Shown here piece after piece: positions 34,396 to 43,591 of a stretch of DNA of 64,000 nucleotides (the stretch's first letter is position 1; the number at the start of each line of letters is the position of its first letter). The position numbers and the translations under genes were made by a program. The stretch lies in NCBI GenBank assembly GCA_009780915.1, contig WQZD01000003.1, positions 62,001-126,000 on the forward strand, in the 5' to 3' direction. Origin of the DNA: Propionibacteriaceae bacterium. GTDB lineage: Bacteria > Actinomycetota > Actinomycetes > Propionibacteriales > Propionibacteriaceae. The notes under the pieces were generated by a model. It did not search any database and was not told the DNA's origin. It saw only the letters and a list, made by a program, of their open reading frames with translations.

Positions 34396-35718
34396 TCAGG
34401 CGTCGCGTCGAAGGATGACAGGACGCAGATCCTGCGGGTCGGGGCTCCACGCATGGGCGTCGGCGTCCTCCTGGTCCCCCGTGCGGATGTCCTTGACCTG
34501 TCCCAGGACGGGGCCGAACCACACGTACGGGATCCCCCGACGGTCCGCGAAACGGATCTGTTTGCCGTACTTCTGCGCGTTCGGCGAGACCTCGCAACAG
34601 ATGCCGCGTGCGCGCAGGGCGGTCGCGACCTCGTCGGCCTGGGCGCGTTGGTCGTCGCTGTCCACGGCGACCAGCACGACTGACGGGACGGCGCGAGACG
34701 CGACCAGGACGCCCGTGGCGATCATCGGCGCGAAGACGCGGGATATGCCGAAGGAGATGCCCACGCCGGGGTAGGTCCTCTTCCCGTCGGTGGCCAGCGA
34801 GTCGTACCGTCCCCCGGCGCACACCGTCCCCAAGGACTCCAGCCCGGACAACTCCAACTCGAAGACCGACCCGGTGTAGTAATCCAGTCCGCGGGCGATC
34901 TTGCAGTCGATGACCACATTGTCGGGGAACCGGTGGTGGACGGCGGTGAAGAGCGCCTGCACCTCATGGAGCCCCTGCTCGACCAACTCGTCGACCACGC
35001 CCAGCGACCGGACCCGGTCCTCGATGTCGTCCTGGGACGTCTGGATGGACGCGAAGGCGAGGATCTTCTCGATCTCGGCCGCGCCGACGCCCTGCTCGGC
35101 CAGGAGAGCGCGGACACCACTGTCGCCGATCTTGGCCAACTTGTCGACGATCTGGATCGCGGCCAGCGGATCGGCGACGCCGAGCCCCGCGTAGAATCCC
35201 TGGATCAGCTTCCGGTTGTTGATCCTCATGACCACCGGAGGGATCCCCAGTTCCTTGTGGAGCCGGTCGCACGCCTCCAGCATGACCAGGACGACCTCGA
35301 TGTCATGGTGGAACCCCAGCGTCGACTCGGACACGATGTCGATGTCCGCCTGCCAGAACTCCCTGTACCGGCCCTCCTGAGGTCGCTCGCCTCTCCAGGC
35401 CGGCTGGATCTGATACCGCCGGAAGGGGAAGGTGAGCTTGCCGGCGTTGTCGAGCACGTACCGGGCGAAGGGCACGGTCAGATCGAAGTGGAGCCCCAGT
35501 TCGTCGACATCGCCCGCCTCGGCGTGGAGGCGGCGCACGACGTACACCTCTTTCGTGATCTCGCCCTTGCGGCTCAGTTCCGTCAGGGGCTCGACGGCCC
35601 TCGTCTGGATGTTGGCGAACCCGTGCAACTCGAAGACCGAGCGCAGGATGTCGATGGCGCGCATTTCAGCCATGCGCCCCTCGGGCAGGAATTCTGGAAA
35701 ACCGGAGATGGAAGCCAT
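34396..35718 (-). CDS. hisS: Histidyl-tRNA synthetase
   Basis: HisRS is a class II synthetase acting as a dimer. The 440 residues contain motif 2 (FRRYQIQPAWRGERPQEGRYREFWQ is the region), the histidine-A motif ARGLDYYTG, and a C-terminal anticodon domain beginning around VLVAVDSDDQ. Length is normal. It diverges from the DUF349 gene across about 100 bases. The order hisS then aspS is common in bacteria. Confidence 0.96.
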   Translation of the reverse strand: MASISGFPEFLPEGRMAEMRAIDILRSVFELHGFANIQTRAVEPLTELSRKGEITKEVYVVRRLHAEAGDVDELGLHFDLTVPFARYVLDNAGKLTFPFRRYQIQPAWRGERPQEGRYREFWQADIDIVSESTLGFHHDIEVVLVMLEACDRLHKELGIPPVVMRINNRKLIQGFYAGLGVADPLAAIQIVDKLAKIGDSGVRALLAEQGVGAAEIEKILAFASIQTSQDDIEDRVRSLGVVDELVEQGLHEVQALFTAVHHRFPDNVVIDCKIARGLDYYTGSVFELELSGLESLGTVCAGGRYDSLATDGKRTYPGVGISFGISRVFAPMIATGVLVASRAVPSVVLVAVDSDDQRAQADEVATALRARGICCEVSPNAQKYGKQIRFADRRGIPYVWFGPVLGQVKDIRTGDQEDADAHAWSPDPQDLRPVILRRDA

Positions 35719-35824
35719 CCGTCTAGCCTAATCCACGACGCGGCGACATAACGATTCGGGCGCAACTTCCTTGTCACCTGGTATCAAGAGGCAAATTCTG
35801 CGAAAATCGGGCAAGATAGGACAC

Positions 35825-37069
35825 ATGAGTGAAACCCCACGACCTTCCTCGTTCGGCCGCGTCGCCGACGATGGGACTGTCTATGTACGTATCCAAGACA
35901 CCGAACGCGCTGTGGGACAGGTCCCTGACAGCACACCCGAGCAGGCTCTCGCCTTCTTCGAGCGCCGGGCTCAGGCATTGGAGGTGGAAGTCGACCTGTT
36001 GACGCAGAGGATCCGTAACGGGGCTCTCACTCCCGAAGAGGCGCGCAAATCCGTGCAGAACCTGCGCACGTCCATTCTCGAAGCCAACGCCGTCGGCGAC
36101 CTCGAAGGCCTCGCCGCCCGTCTGGATCCGATGCTCCAGGTGATCGACGCGCAGGCGGAGTCCCGCCGCGAGGAGAAGGCGAAGGCGCTGGCCACGGCAC
36201 GCGCCCGCAAGGACGAGATGGTGGCGCTGGCCGAGCGTCTCGCCCTGAGCAACGACTGGGGTTCGGGGGTGCAGAAGTACCGGGACCTCCTGGACGAGTG
36301 GAAGAGTCTTCCCCGTCTGGACCGGGCCGCCGACGACGAGTTGTGGCACCGCTTCTCCACGGCTCGCACCACGTACACCCGTCGTCGCAAATCGCATTTC
36401 GCCGATCTGAACGCCCAACAGGACCAGGCTCGCGAGGTCAAGGAAGCGATCATCGTCGAAGCCGAGGAATTGGCGCAGTCCTCCGATTGGGGCGCCACCG
36501 CGGCCTCGTTCCGTCAGCTCATGGCGCGATGGAAGGCGGCCGGAGGCGCGGGACGCCATGTGGACGACGCCCTGTGGGCCAAGTTCCGTGGGATCCAGGA
36601 CGATTTCTTCACGCGTCGCACCCAGGTGTTCTCCGCTCAGGACGAGGAGTATCAGACCAACCTCACGGCCAAGCTGGAGTTGCTGTCCAAGGCGGAGGCC
36701 GAGATCCTTCCCGTCACGGACGTCCCCAAGGCTCGTGCGGCCTACCGTGAGTTCATCTCCGCGTTCAACGCCGCCGGCCGCGTCCCCTCGGACCAGGTCA
36801 AGGCTGTGGACTCGCGCGTGAGGGCTCTGGAGTCCGCCATCGACGAGGCCGACCGCCGTGAATGGGCTCGTACGGACCCGCAGACCCGCGCCCGTGCCCA
36901 AGAGACCGTCAACCTCTTCGCCACACAGATCGAGAAGTTGAAGGAGCAACTCGCCAAGGCCGAGGCCAAGGGCGACAAGTCTCAGATCTCCAAGACCACG
37001 GCGTCCATCGCGACGTACCAGATCTGGCTGGATCAGGCCCAACAGACCCTGGACGACCTCAACGCGTGA
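35825..37069 (+). CDS. DUF349-domain coiled-coil protein
   Basis: This 414-residue protein consists of repeated DUF349 units: helical segments with the pattern W...W..L.R.D...D..LW..F, seen three times between about residues 125 and 320 (for example DWGSGVQKYRDLLDEWKSL and DWGATAASFRQLMARWKAA). A long Glu/Lys-rich coiled coil closes the protein. No enzyme motif or membrane segment is seen, and the role is unknown. ATG 35825 is chosen because the protein start MSETPRPSSFGRVADDG is typical of actinobacterial members. The 105-base gap to hisS holds no convincing promoter. Confidence 0.88.
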   Translation: MSETPRPSSFGRVADDGTVYVRIQDTERAVGQVPDSTPEQALAFFERRAQALEVEVDLLTQRIRNGALTPEEARKSVQNLRTSILEANAVGDLEGLAARLDPMLQVIDAQAESRREEKAKALATARARKDEMVALAERLALSNDWGSGVQKYRDLLDEWKSLPRLDRAADDELWHRFSTARTTYTRRRKSHFADLNAQQDQAREVKEAIIVEAEELAQSSDWGATAASFRQLMARWKAAGGAGRHVDDALWAKFRGIQDDFFTRRTQVFSAQDEEYQTNLTAKLELLSKAEAEILPVTDVPKARAAYREFISAFNAAGRVPSDQVKAVDSRVRALESAIDEADRREWARTDPQTRARAQETVNLFATQIEKLKEQLAKAEAKGDKSQISKTTASIATYQIWLDQAQQTLDDLNA

Positions 37070-37079
37070 GGTCGTCCAG
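37049..37079. terminator. Bidirectional hairpin between the DUF349 gene and relA
   Basis: CTGGACGACCTCA and TGAGGTCGTCCAG form a perfect 13-bp stem with a five-base loop. It contains the DUF349 stop codon and ends four bases before the relA stop, so it can serve both convergent genes. There is no T-run, as is common in GC-rich actinobacteria. Confidence 0.65.
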
Positions 37080-37082
37080 CGC

Positions 37083-39401
37083 TCAGGCGTTGACGCGGCG
37101 CACTTCGGTCACTTCGCGGACCGCGCGCACCTTCTTGATCACCTGGTTGAGGAAACCAGGGTCGGGGATCTCGAATGACAAGGTCATGTGGGTGGTGCGG
37201 TCCTTGCCAGTCGTGAGCTGTGCGGAGGCGATGGACACTTTGTCCTCCGCCAAGGCCGCTGTGATGTCGGCCAGGAGCCCGGTCCGGTCCAATCCCTCGA
37301 TGCTGATGGTGACCAGGTAGGTCGCCCGCGTGTTGGCGACCCAGTCGACGTGCAGGATACGCTCGGGAGAGTTCAGGAGGTCCTGCACATTGCGGCAATC
37401 GCGACGATGGACAGAGACTCCCTGACTGCGTGTGACGAATCCGAGGATCTCGTCCCCGGGGACGGGGGTGCAACACCTGGCCAGCTTCACCAAGACGTCC
37501 GGATCGCCTTCGACGGCCACACCGGTGGACGTGTTCTCCAGTTCGCGGCGCGGCGTGCTGAACACAGGACGGTCCTCGAAGGACTCCTCCAACGCCGATT
37601 CCTTGCCCCCCTCCAAGGCGATGAGTTGGTCGACGACCCGTTGGGCGCCCACCTTGCCCTCCCCCAGCGCTGCGTACAAGGCGTTGGCGTCGGCGTACCG
37701 CAACTTGGATGCCACAGCGGTCAAGTACGGCAGGGTCAAGATCCGTTGGAGCGGCAGCCCTGAGTGGCGCAATTGCTTGGCCAGGGCGTCCTTGCCGGCC
37801 TCGATCGAGAGATCACGGCGCTCTTTCGAGAAGAACTGATTGATCTTCTGACGCGCCCTGGGGCTCTTGACGAAGTCCAGCCAGTCCCGGGACGGCCCCG
37901 CGTCGGCCGAGCGGGTCGTCAGGATCTCGCACACGTCCCCATCCGACAAGGGTGTGTCCAGGCGCACCAGCTTGCCACTCAGGCGGGCGCCGATGCAGTG
38001 GTGACCGACCTCGGTGTGGATGTTGTACGCGAAATCGACGGGCGTCGCGCCCTGAGGAAGGAAGTACAGATCGGAGTTGGGAGAGAAGACCATGACCTCT
38101 TTGCTGGCCAGGTCGGCGGTTAGATAGTCGAGGAAGACCGACGGGTCCTCTTCCTCGGACTGCCATTGGCTCAGTCGCTTCAGCCACAACAGATCCATGG
38201 GGTCGAGTCGGGACGACCCGCGTTTGCCCGTCGGGTTCTTCTTGTACTTCCAGTGCGCGGCCACGCCGTACTCGGCGTTGCGGTGCATGTCACGGGTGCG
38301 GATCTGGAACTCGACCGGTTTGCCCTGGGGTCCGACGACGGTGGTGTGCAGGGACTGGTACGTGGAGTACTTCGGGTTGACGATGTAGTCCTTGAACCTG
38401 CCGGGAAGCGGCTGCCACAGGCCGTGGATGGCCGCCATCGCGAGGTAACACTCCGACTCGGTCTCCACCAGCACACGAAGGCCCAACAGGTCGTAGATGT
38501 CCGTGAAGTCGCGCCCCCGGACCACCATCTTCTGGTAGATCGAATAGTAGTGCTTCGGACGTCCGTACACCCGGGCTCTGATCCCCTTGGACTCCAGGGA
38601 CTGCAAGGCCACCGGAACGATCTCCTGGAGGATCCGCTCACGAGCCGGCTGCTCGGCGGCGACCTGCTGGACGAGTTGGTTGTAGATCTTGGGCTGCATG
38701 GCCGCGAAGGCCAAGTCCTCGAGCTCCCACTTCACCGTGTTCATGCCCAGACGATGGGCGAGCGGCGCGTAGATCTCCAGGGTCTCCTTGGCGATGCGGG
38801 TCTGTTTGTCCGCGCGCAGGGACCCGATGGTGCGCATGTTGTGCAGCCGATCGGCCAGCTTGATGACGACCACCCGGATGTCCTGGAACATGGCCATGAT
38901 GATCTTGCGGATCGTCTCCGCCTTGGCCAGATCCCCGTACAGAGACTTGTCCAGCTTGGTCACCCCGTCGACCAGCCGTGCGACCTCGTCGGAGAAGTCC
39001 TCGGTCATCAGCTCAAGTGTGTAGTCGGTGTCCTCCACGGTGTCGTGCAACAGCGCCGCCGCTATGGTGGGTTCGTTCATGCCCAGGTCGGCGACGATCT
39101 TCGCCACGGCGAGCGGGTGGGTGATGTACGGCTCCCCCGAGCTACGGGTCTGAGGCCGGTGGTAGAACTCCGCCACCTCGAAAGCCTTGGTCAGGACATC
39201 GAAGTCGGTGTCGGGATGGGACCGACGCACCGTGTCGAACAGGGCATCGAGTTGGGCCGCATAGGCATCAGAAACACCCCGTCGGGGCATCGGCTCCGGT
39301 CGGGCACTGTAATCAATCTCGTCTATGGTCGGCACGCCCATTCTCATCTCGACTTCCCCACTCATTGTACCCACGCCCACCACCATGCGACTGTCGGTCA
39401 C
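37083..39401 (-). CDS. relA: Bifunctional (p)ppGpp synthetase/hydrolase
   Basis: Rel makes and degrades the stringent alarmone. The 772 residues show, in order, the HD hydrolase domain with HDTVEDT, the synthetase domain with KHYYSIYQKM and FTDIYDLLGLRVLV, a TGS domain (SPNSDLYFLPQGATPVDFAY), and a C-terminal ACT domain (YLVTISIEGLDRTGLLADI). An intact HD motif argues for a bifunctional enzyme. The GTG at 39401 overlaps the apt stop by four bases. ATG codons at 39386, 39365 and 39344 are alternatives, and TACAAT at 39371-39366 may be an internal promoter. Confidence 0.95.
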   Translation of the reverse strand: MTDSRMVVGVGTMSGEVEMRMGVPTIDEIDYSARPEPMPRRGVSDAYAAQLDALFDTVRRSHPDTDFDVLTKAFEVAEFYHRPQTRSSGEPYITHPLAVAKIVADLGMNEPTIAAALLHDTVEDTDYTLELMTEDFSDEVARLVDGVTKLDKSLYGDLAKAETIRKIIMAMFQDIRVVVIKLADRLHNMRTIGSLRADKQTRIAKETLEIYAPLAHRLGMNTVKWELEDLAFAAMQPKIYNQLVQQVAAEQPARERILQEIVPVALQSLESKGIRARVYGRPKHYYSIYQKMVVRGRDFTDIYDLLGLRVLVETESECYLAMAAIHGLWQPLPGRFKDYIVNPKYSTYQSLHTTVVGPQGKPVEFQIRTRDMHRNAEYGVAAHWKYKKNPTGKRGSSRLDPMDLLWLKRLSQWQSEEEDPSVFLDYLTADLASKEVMVFSPNSDLYFLPQGATPVDFAYNIHTEVGHHCIGARLSGKLVRLDTPLSDGDVCEILTTRSADAGPSRDWLDFVKSPRARQKINQFFSKERRDLSIEAGKDALAKQLRHSGLPLQRILTLPYLTAVASKLRYADANALYAALGEGKVGAQRVVDQLIALEGGKESALEESFEDRPVFSTPRRELENTSTGVAVEGDPDVLVKLARCCTPVPGDEILGFVTRSQGVSVHRRDCRNVQDLLNSPERILHVDWVANTRATYLVTISIEGLDRTGLLADITAALAEDKVSIASAQLTTGKDRTTHMTLSFEIPDPGFLNQVIKKVRAVREVTEVRRVNA

Positions 39402-39940
39402 ACGGTGATGAGAGAAGACACGCGGTCGATGCCGAGTTCGGCCAGGTGGGAGCGGCCGTTGAGGAAGCCCAGTTCGAGGACGACGCCGACGTGCACCAGG
39501 TCAGCCCCCAGATCCTGGATGAGGCGGGCTGTGGCGCCGATCGTCCCTCCGGTGGCCAAGATGTCGTCCACGACGAACACCTTGGCGCCAGGCTGGATGG
39601 CGTCCCTGTGGACGGTCAGGGTGTCCTGGCCGTACTCGAGGTCGAAGGTCTGGGAGTACACGTCTCGCGGGAGCTTGCCGGGCTTGCGCACCGGCACGAA
39701 CCCCGCCCCGAGATGCAGGGCCACCGGACCGGCGAAGATGAAGCCTCGGGCTTCCATCCCCACCACCACGTCGATGTCGTGCGGAACTTGGTCCACCAGC
39801 GCTTCGATGCTGGCCCGGTACGCCTGGGGACTCGCCAGCAAAGGCGTGATGTCTTTGAAGACGACCCCCGGGCGGGGGAAGTCCGGAACGTCTCTGATAG
39901 TCGAGGCGATCAGGTCGATCCTGGGATCCAGGCCTGTCAC
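39398..39940 (-). CDS. apt: Adenine phosphoribosyltransferase
   Basis: Apt joins adenine and PRPP to AMP. The 180 residues hold the PRPP motif VFVVDDILATGGTI at 121-134 and the adenine-site block MEARGFIFAGPVA. Start and stop overlap secF and relA by four bases each. secF-apt-relA is a common actinobacterial order. Confidence 0.96.
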   Translation of the reverse strand: MTGLDPRIDLIASTIRDVPDFPRPGVVFKDITPLLASPQAYRASIEALVDQVPHDIDVVVGMEARGFIFAGPVALHLGAGFVPVRKPGKLPRDVYSQTFDLEYGQDTLTVHRDAIQPGAKVFVVDDILATGGTIGATARLIQDLGADLVHVGVVLELGFLNGRSHLAELGIDRVSSLITV

Positions 39941-41103
39941 GAGGACTTCACCCTCTTTGAACGAGCGGTCTTCACCGGCTGCTGCCGGGTGAAGGACTCA
40001 CCACTTGACGTGGAGGTCGTCTCGATGGTGAACACGGGCTCGGCCGGCGCCGCCTTCACGGCGGCCTCGGCCTTCGCCAGCTTCTCCCGACGCTTGGCCA
40101 CACGCATGGCTTGCTGCTGCATGCCAGGCTCACCCATACGCAAGTGAGTGAGCAACGGGGTCGCGATGAAGATCGAGGAGTACGCGCCGATGATCATACC
40201 GACGAACAGGGCCAGGCCGATGTCTTCGAGGGGGCCGGATCCGAGGATGAAAGCGCCGGCGAAGAGGATGGCCGCCACGGGCAGCACGCCGATCACCGTG
40301 GTGTTGATCGACCGGACCAACACCTGGTTGACGGAGTGGTTGGCGGCCTCGGCGTAGGTCGACTTGTACTCGTCCAGGTTGGCCGTGTTCTCACGCACCT
40401 TGTCGAAGACGACGACCGTGTCATAGAGCGAGTACCCCAAGATCGTCAACAGGCCCGTCAGGGTCGCGGGTGTGACCGTGAATCCGACGAGGGCGTAGAT
40501 GCCCACGGTGATGATCATGTCATGGAGCAGGGCGACCAGGGCGGACAGAGCCATCTTCCAGTCACGGAAGTAGATGCCCATCAGGAAGGCCACCAGGATC
40601 AGGAAGACCACCAAGGCGATGGCGGCCTGTCGGGTGACTTGCTTGCCCCAGGACGCTCCGATCTGTTGATAGTCCACTTTCTCCGCCGTGGTGCCGGCCT
40701 TCTCGGCGATGGCCTCGCGCACGGTGATCTGCTCGTCGACATCCAGCGCCCGAGTCTCGATGGACACGCGGCCGGAGCCGATCGTGGCGACAGTGACGTC
40801 CAGGTTGGGAACTCCCGAGTCGATGACCGCCGTGCGGAAATCGTCCAGCGTCGTCGAGGTGACGTTCGCCACGCTCACGGTGAAGTTGGACCCGCCCCGG
40901 AACTCGATGCCGAGGTCGAGCCCGCGCACGAGCAAGGACACGATCGACACCAGGATGAGCACCGCGGAGATCATGTAGAACCAGCGGGAGTGTCCGACGA
41001 AGTTGTAGGAGATCTCGCCGGTCCACAGGCGGTGGGCGAAACTGACGCGCTTCGGCTTGGCCGGGGTGGCGGGCGTGGGTTCGAGAACTTGTGTGTCAGA
41101 CAT
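39937..41103 (-). CDS. secF: Protein translocase subunit SecF
   Basis: SecF works with SecD to help proton-driven release of exported proteins. The 388-residue protein has the expected six membrane spans, the DLGIEFRGGS motif after the first span and a periplasmic domain of about 100 residues. An Ala/Pro-rich segment precedes the first span, and a basic tail ends the protein. AAGGAGG lies upstream of ATG 41103, one base after the secD stop. Confidence 0.95.
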   Translation of the reverse strand: MSDTQVLEPTPATPAKPKRVSFAHRLWTGEISYNFVGHSRWFYMISAVLILVSIVSLLVRGLDLGIEFRGGSNFTVSVANVTSTTLDDFRTAVIDSGVPNLDVTVATIGSGRVSIETRALDVDEQITVREAIAEKAGTTAEKVDYQQIGASWGKQVTRQAAIALVVFLILVAFLMGIYFRDWKMALSALVALLHDMIITVGIYALVGFTVTPATLTGLLTILGYSLYDTVVVFDKVRENTANLDEYKSTYAEAANHSVNQVLVRSINTTVIGVLPVAAILFAGAFILGSGPLEDIGLALFVGMIIGAYSSIFIATPLLTHLRMGEPGMQQQAMRVAKRREKLAKAEAAVKAAPAEPVFTIETTSTSSGESFTRQQPVKTARSKRVKSS

Positions 41104-41104
41104 A

Positions 41105-43033
41105 TCACGCCTCCTTGGCGGTAGCCAGGCCACGGGGCCGTGGTCGTCGGGTCGCCGCGATTCCGAGGTGTTCGGCCTCGAAGCCCGAACCCCTGCGGCC
41201 GGTGCCGAAGAAGGTGGTCTTCACAAGCAGAGACATGAGCGGCTTGGTGAAGAAGAAGATCATGATCAAGTCGACCAAGGTCGTCAGCCCCAAGGTGAAG
41301 GCGAATCCCTTGATGGTGCCGATGGACAAGATGAACAGGATCACAGCGGACAGCAACGACACGGCGTCGGCCACCACGATGGTACGACGGGCTTTCTGCC
41401 AGCCCGTCTCCACCGCGGTGCGGATGCTGCGTCCCTCTCGTGCCTCGTCTCTGACTCGTTCGAAGAAGATGACGAAGGAGTCCGCTGTGACGCCGATGGC
41501 GACGATTGCGCCCGCCAGACCCGGAAGGGACAAGGCGAAGTTCATCGACGCGCCCAGCAAGACGATGAGGGAGTACGTCACCAGACCCGCCATGACCAGC
41601 GAGGTGAAGACCAACACGGTCAGGCCGCGATAGTAGATGATCGAATAGATCACGACCAGGAGCAGACCGATGGCGCCGGCGATGAGACCGGCGGTCAACT
41701 GGTCGCCGCCCAGGGTCGCGGAGACGGTGTCGACGTTGGACATCTCGAAGCTGAGCGGCAGGGAGCCGTACTTCAAGACGTTGGCCAGGTTGGTGGCCGT
41801 CTCCTGGGTGAAGGACCCGGAGATCTGTGCCGACCCGTCGGGGATCCTCTCATTGACGACCGGGGCTGAGATGACCTTCCCGTCCAAGACGATCGCGAAC
41901 TGGTTGGTCGGGGAGGTGGCCGTGGACAAGGTGTCCGTCGCCGACGCGAACAAGGCGCCGCCCATGGAGTTGAAGCTCAAGGTGACGACCCACGACAGCT
42001 GGTTCTGCGGAATCCCGGCGGACGCCGTGGTGACGAGGTTGCCCTCGATCAGACGAGGACCGAGCAGGTATTTGTACGACCCGCTACTCGTCGACACGTC
42101 GGCGCGGGTGCAGGCGAAGAAGGGTTGGTCCCACACCTGCGGCATCGAGTCGTTGCACTGGAAGTCGGAGAAGTTCGTGTTGTCCTGGTCCGAGGGGGTC
42201 CAACCGAGCTCCGTCGTGAGCTGCGTCAACCGACTGGCCTGGTCGGAGGCCGTGGGAACGGTCACCAACGAGGCCTGGGAGGTCGCGGTGGTCGTGCCGT
42301 CAGAGCCCACGCCCGTCGCGGTGACGGTGGCCGTCACCGATCCGGTGGTCACGTCGGCGTCGGTCACCGTGTAGGTCGCGGTGCACACCACCTGCGCGCC
42401 GGCGGCGATCGAGGTCTGCGGACAGGTGATGTCCGACAGGGTCCCCGTGCCTGTGAAATCAGAGGACGTCAGGCTCAAGGAGTCTGCGGAACCCGATCCG
42501 GCGTTGGTGACGGTGAAGGAGAACGTGATGGTCCCACCGGAGGGCGGCAGCGCGTCCAACGGATCGGCGGTGGACACCACCGACAACACGGGGGTGGAAT
42601 CCGGGACCTGCGGCAGTTCGATGGCCTGGGTGGGCGGATAGGTGGTCGCCTGTGTCATCTGATAGACACGACGGAACTCCAATTGCGCCGTCTGGCCGAC
42701 CATCGCCACGAGGTCGTCGCCTTGCACGTTGGGAGCGCTCACCTGGATCTGATTGTTCCCGGTGGTCGTCACAGACGACTCGCCCACGCCCAAGGAGTTG
42801 ACACGCTGTTCGATGATCGTGCGCGCCTGTTCGAGACTCGCCTGATCGACAGCGCCGGACCCGGTGGAGTTGATCGCCGTCAAGGTGATCGTCGTCCCGC
42901 CACGAAGGTCGAGGCCCAGCTTGGGGGTCCATGTGTGTGAGAAGGCCATGATGGCGATCAGGATGACCACCACCACCAGGAAACTAATCAGTGTCACCGC
43001 TGGCCGACGGCGACGAGACGAAACTGCAGCCAC
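41105..43033 (-). CDS. secD: Protein translocase subunit SecD with an inserted Ig-like domain
   Basis: SecD and SecF form a proton-driven export motor. The 642 residues have the first span (VTLISFLVVVVILIAIMAF), the P1 start LGLDLRGG, and six C-terminal membrane spans with GVTADSFVIFFERVRDE. Residues of about 146-257 are unusual: they read as a DUF11/DUF7507-like Ig fold from surface proteins, with two cysteines (Cys204, Cys217). The usual Pro/Ala-rich variable loop stands at this place in other actinobacteria. GTG 43033 follows AAGGGGGG and lies ten bases after yajC. The frame runs intact through the insert. Confidence 0.93.
   Translation of the reverse strand: MAAVSSRRRRPAVTLISFLVVVVILIAIMAFSHTWTPKLGLDLRGGTTITLTAINSTGSGAVDQASLEQARTIIEQRVNSLGVGESSVTTTGNNQIQVSAPNVQGDDLVAMVGQTAQLEFRRVYQMTQATTYPPTQAIELPQVPDSTPVLSVVSTADPLDALPPSGGTITFSFTVTNAGSGSADSLSLTSSDFTGTGTLSDITCPQTSIAAGAQVVCTATYTVTDADVTTGSVTATVTATGVGSDGTTTATSQASLVTVPTASDQASRLTQLTTELGWTPSDQDNTNFSDFQCNDSMPQVWDQPFFACTRADVSTSSGSYKYLLGPRLIEGNLVTTASAGIPQNQLSWVVTLSFNSMGGALFASATDTLSTATSPTNQFAIVLDGKVISAPVVNERIPDGSAQISGSFTQETATNLANVLKYGSLPLSFEMSNVDTVSATLGGDQLTAGLIAGAIGLLLVVIYSIIYYRGLTVLVFTSLVMAGLVTYSLIVLLGASMNFALSLPGLAGAIVAIGVTADSFVIFFERVRDEAREGRSIRTAVETGWQKARRTIVVADAVSLLSAVILFILSIGTIKGFAFTLGLTTLVDLIMIFFFTKPLMSLLVKTTFFGTGRRGSGFEAEHLGIAATRRPRPRGLATAKEA
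42263..42600 (-). other. Surface-protein-like (DUF11/DUF7507-type) domain inside SecD
   Basis: Within SecD, residues 146-257 give the hallmark order: GTITFSFTVTNAGSGSADSL, then DITCPQTSIAAGAQVVCTA, YTVTDADVTTGSVTATVTAT and TTTATSQASL. This is the beta-strand pattern and cysteine pairing of repeated Ig-type domains in cell-wall proteins. It is a single copy here and is flanked by normal SecD sequence. Confidence 0.7.
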
Positions 43034-43043
43034 TGGTCCCCCC

Positions 43044-43511
43044 TTATTTCTCGTCTGTCTTCTCGCTGTCGTCACCCGCTGACTCAGGGCTGGCGTCGGA
43101 GTCGGTCGACTCCTGGTCATCAGCAACGTCCTGCGTCGTCTCATCGGGGGTGGGCGCGAACGGCGAGGCCAGGTCGGCTTCGTACGCGCCCATGTCCTCC
43201 AGGTGCTCCGGAGCCGCCTCGCCGGAATCGGTCGAGTACTCGAACTCCTCCTCATCGGGGGTCACGGCGCCGCGGATGGCCGCGCGCAGGATCGTGAGGT
43301 CGACCCCAGGAGAGATCTCGATGACGGCCTGCTTGTCGCCGAGGTGACGAATCGTGCCGTAGATCCCCGATCCCAGCATGACCCGGGTCCCGACCTCCAG
43401 CGCGTTCATCATCGCTTGCTGCTTCTGCTGTTGCTTCTTGGCAGGCCGAATCATGAGGAAGTACATCGCCACCCCCATGACGACGAGGATCAAAACTAAC
43501 TCAATACCCAT
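43044..43511 (-). CDS. yajC: Preprotein translocase subunit YajC
   Basis: YajC associates with SecDF. The 155 residues start with one span (LVLILVVMGVAMYFLMIRP), then KKQQQKQQ and the small KOW-like beta domain (VMLGSGIYGTI). The last 65 residues are a very acidic Asp/Glu/Ser/Thr tail, longer than in E. coli YajC. It opens the yajC-secD-secF-apt-relA run and lies 80 bases after ruvB. Confidence 0.94.
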   Translation of the reverse strand: MGIELVLILVVMGVAMYFLMIRPAKKQQQKQQAMMNALEVGTRVMLGSGIYGTIRHLGDKQAVIEISPGVDLTILRAAIRGAVTPDEEEFEYSTDSGEAAPEHLEDMGAYEADLASPFAPTPDETTQDVADDQESTDSDASPESAGDDSEKTDEK

Positions 43512-43591
43512 AAGACTCTCCGAACGATTCGATGAATAACCGGACCAAGCCTAGCGGTTTCTAGTCCGAGAAACAGAATTGACCGCGCCGA

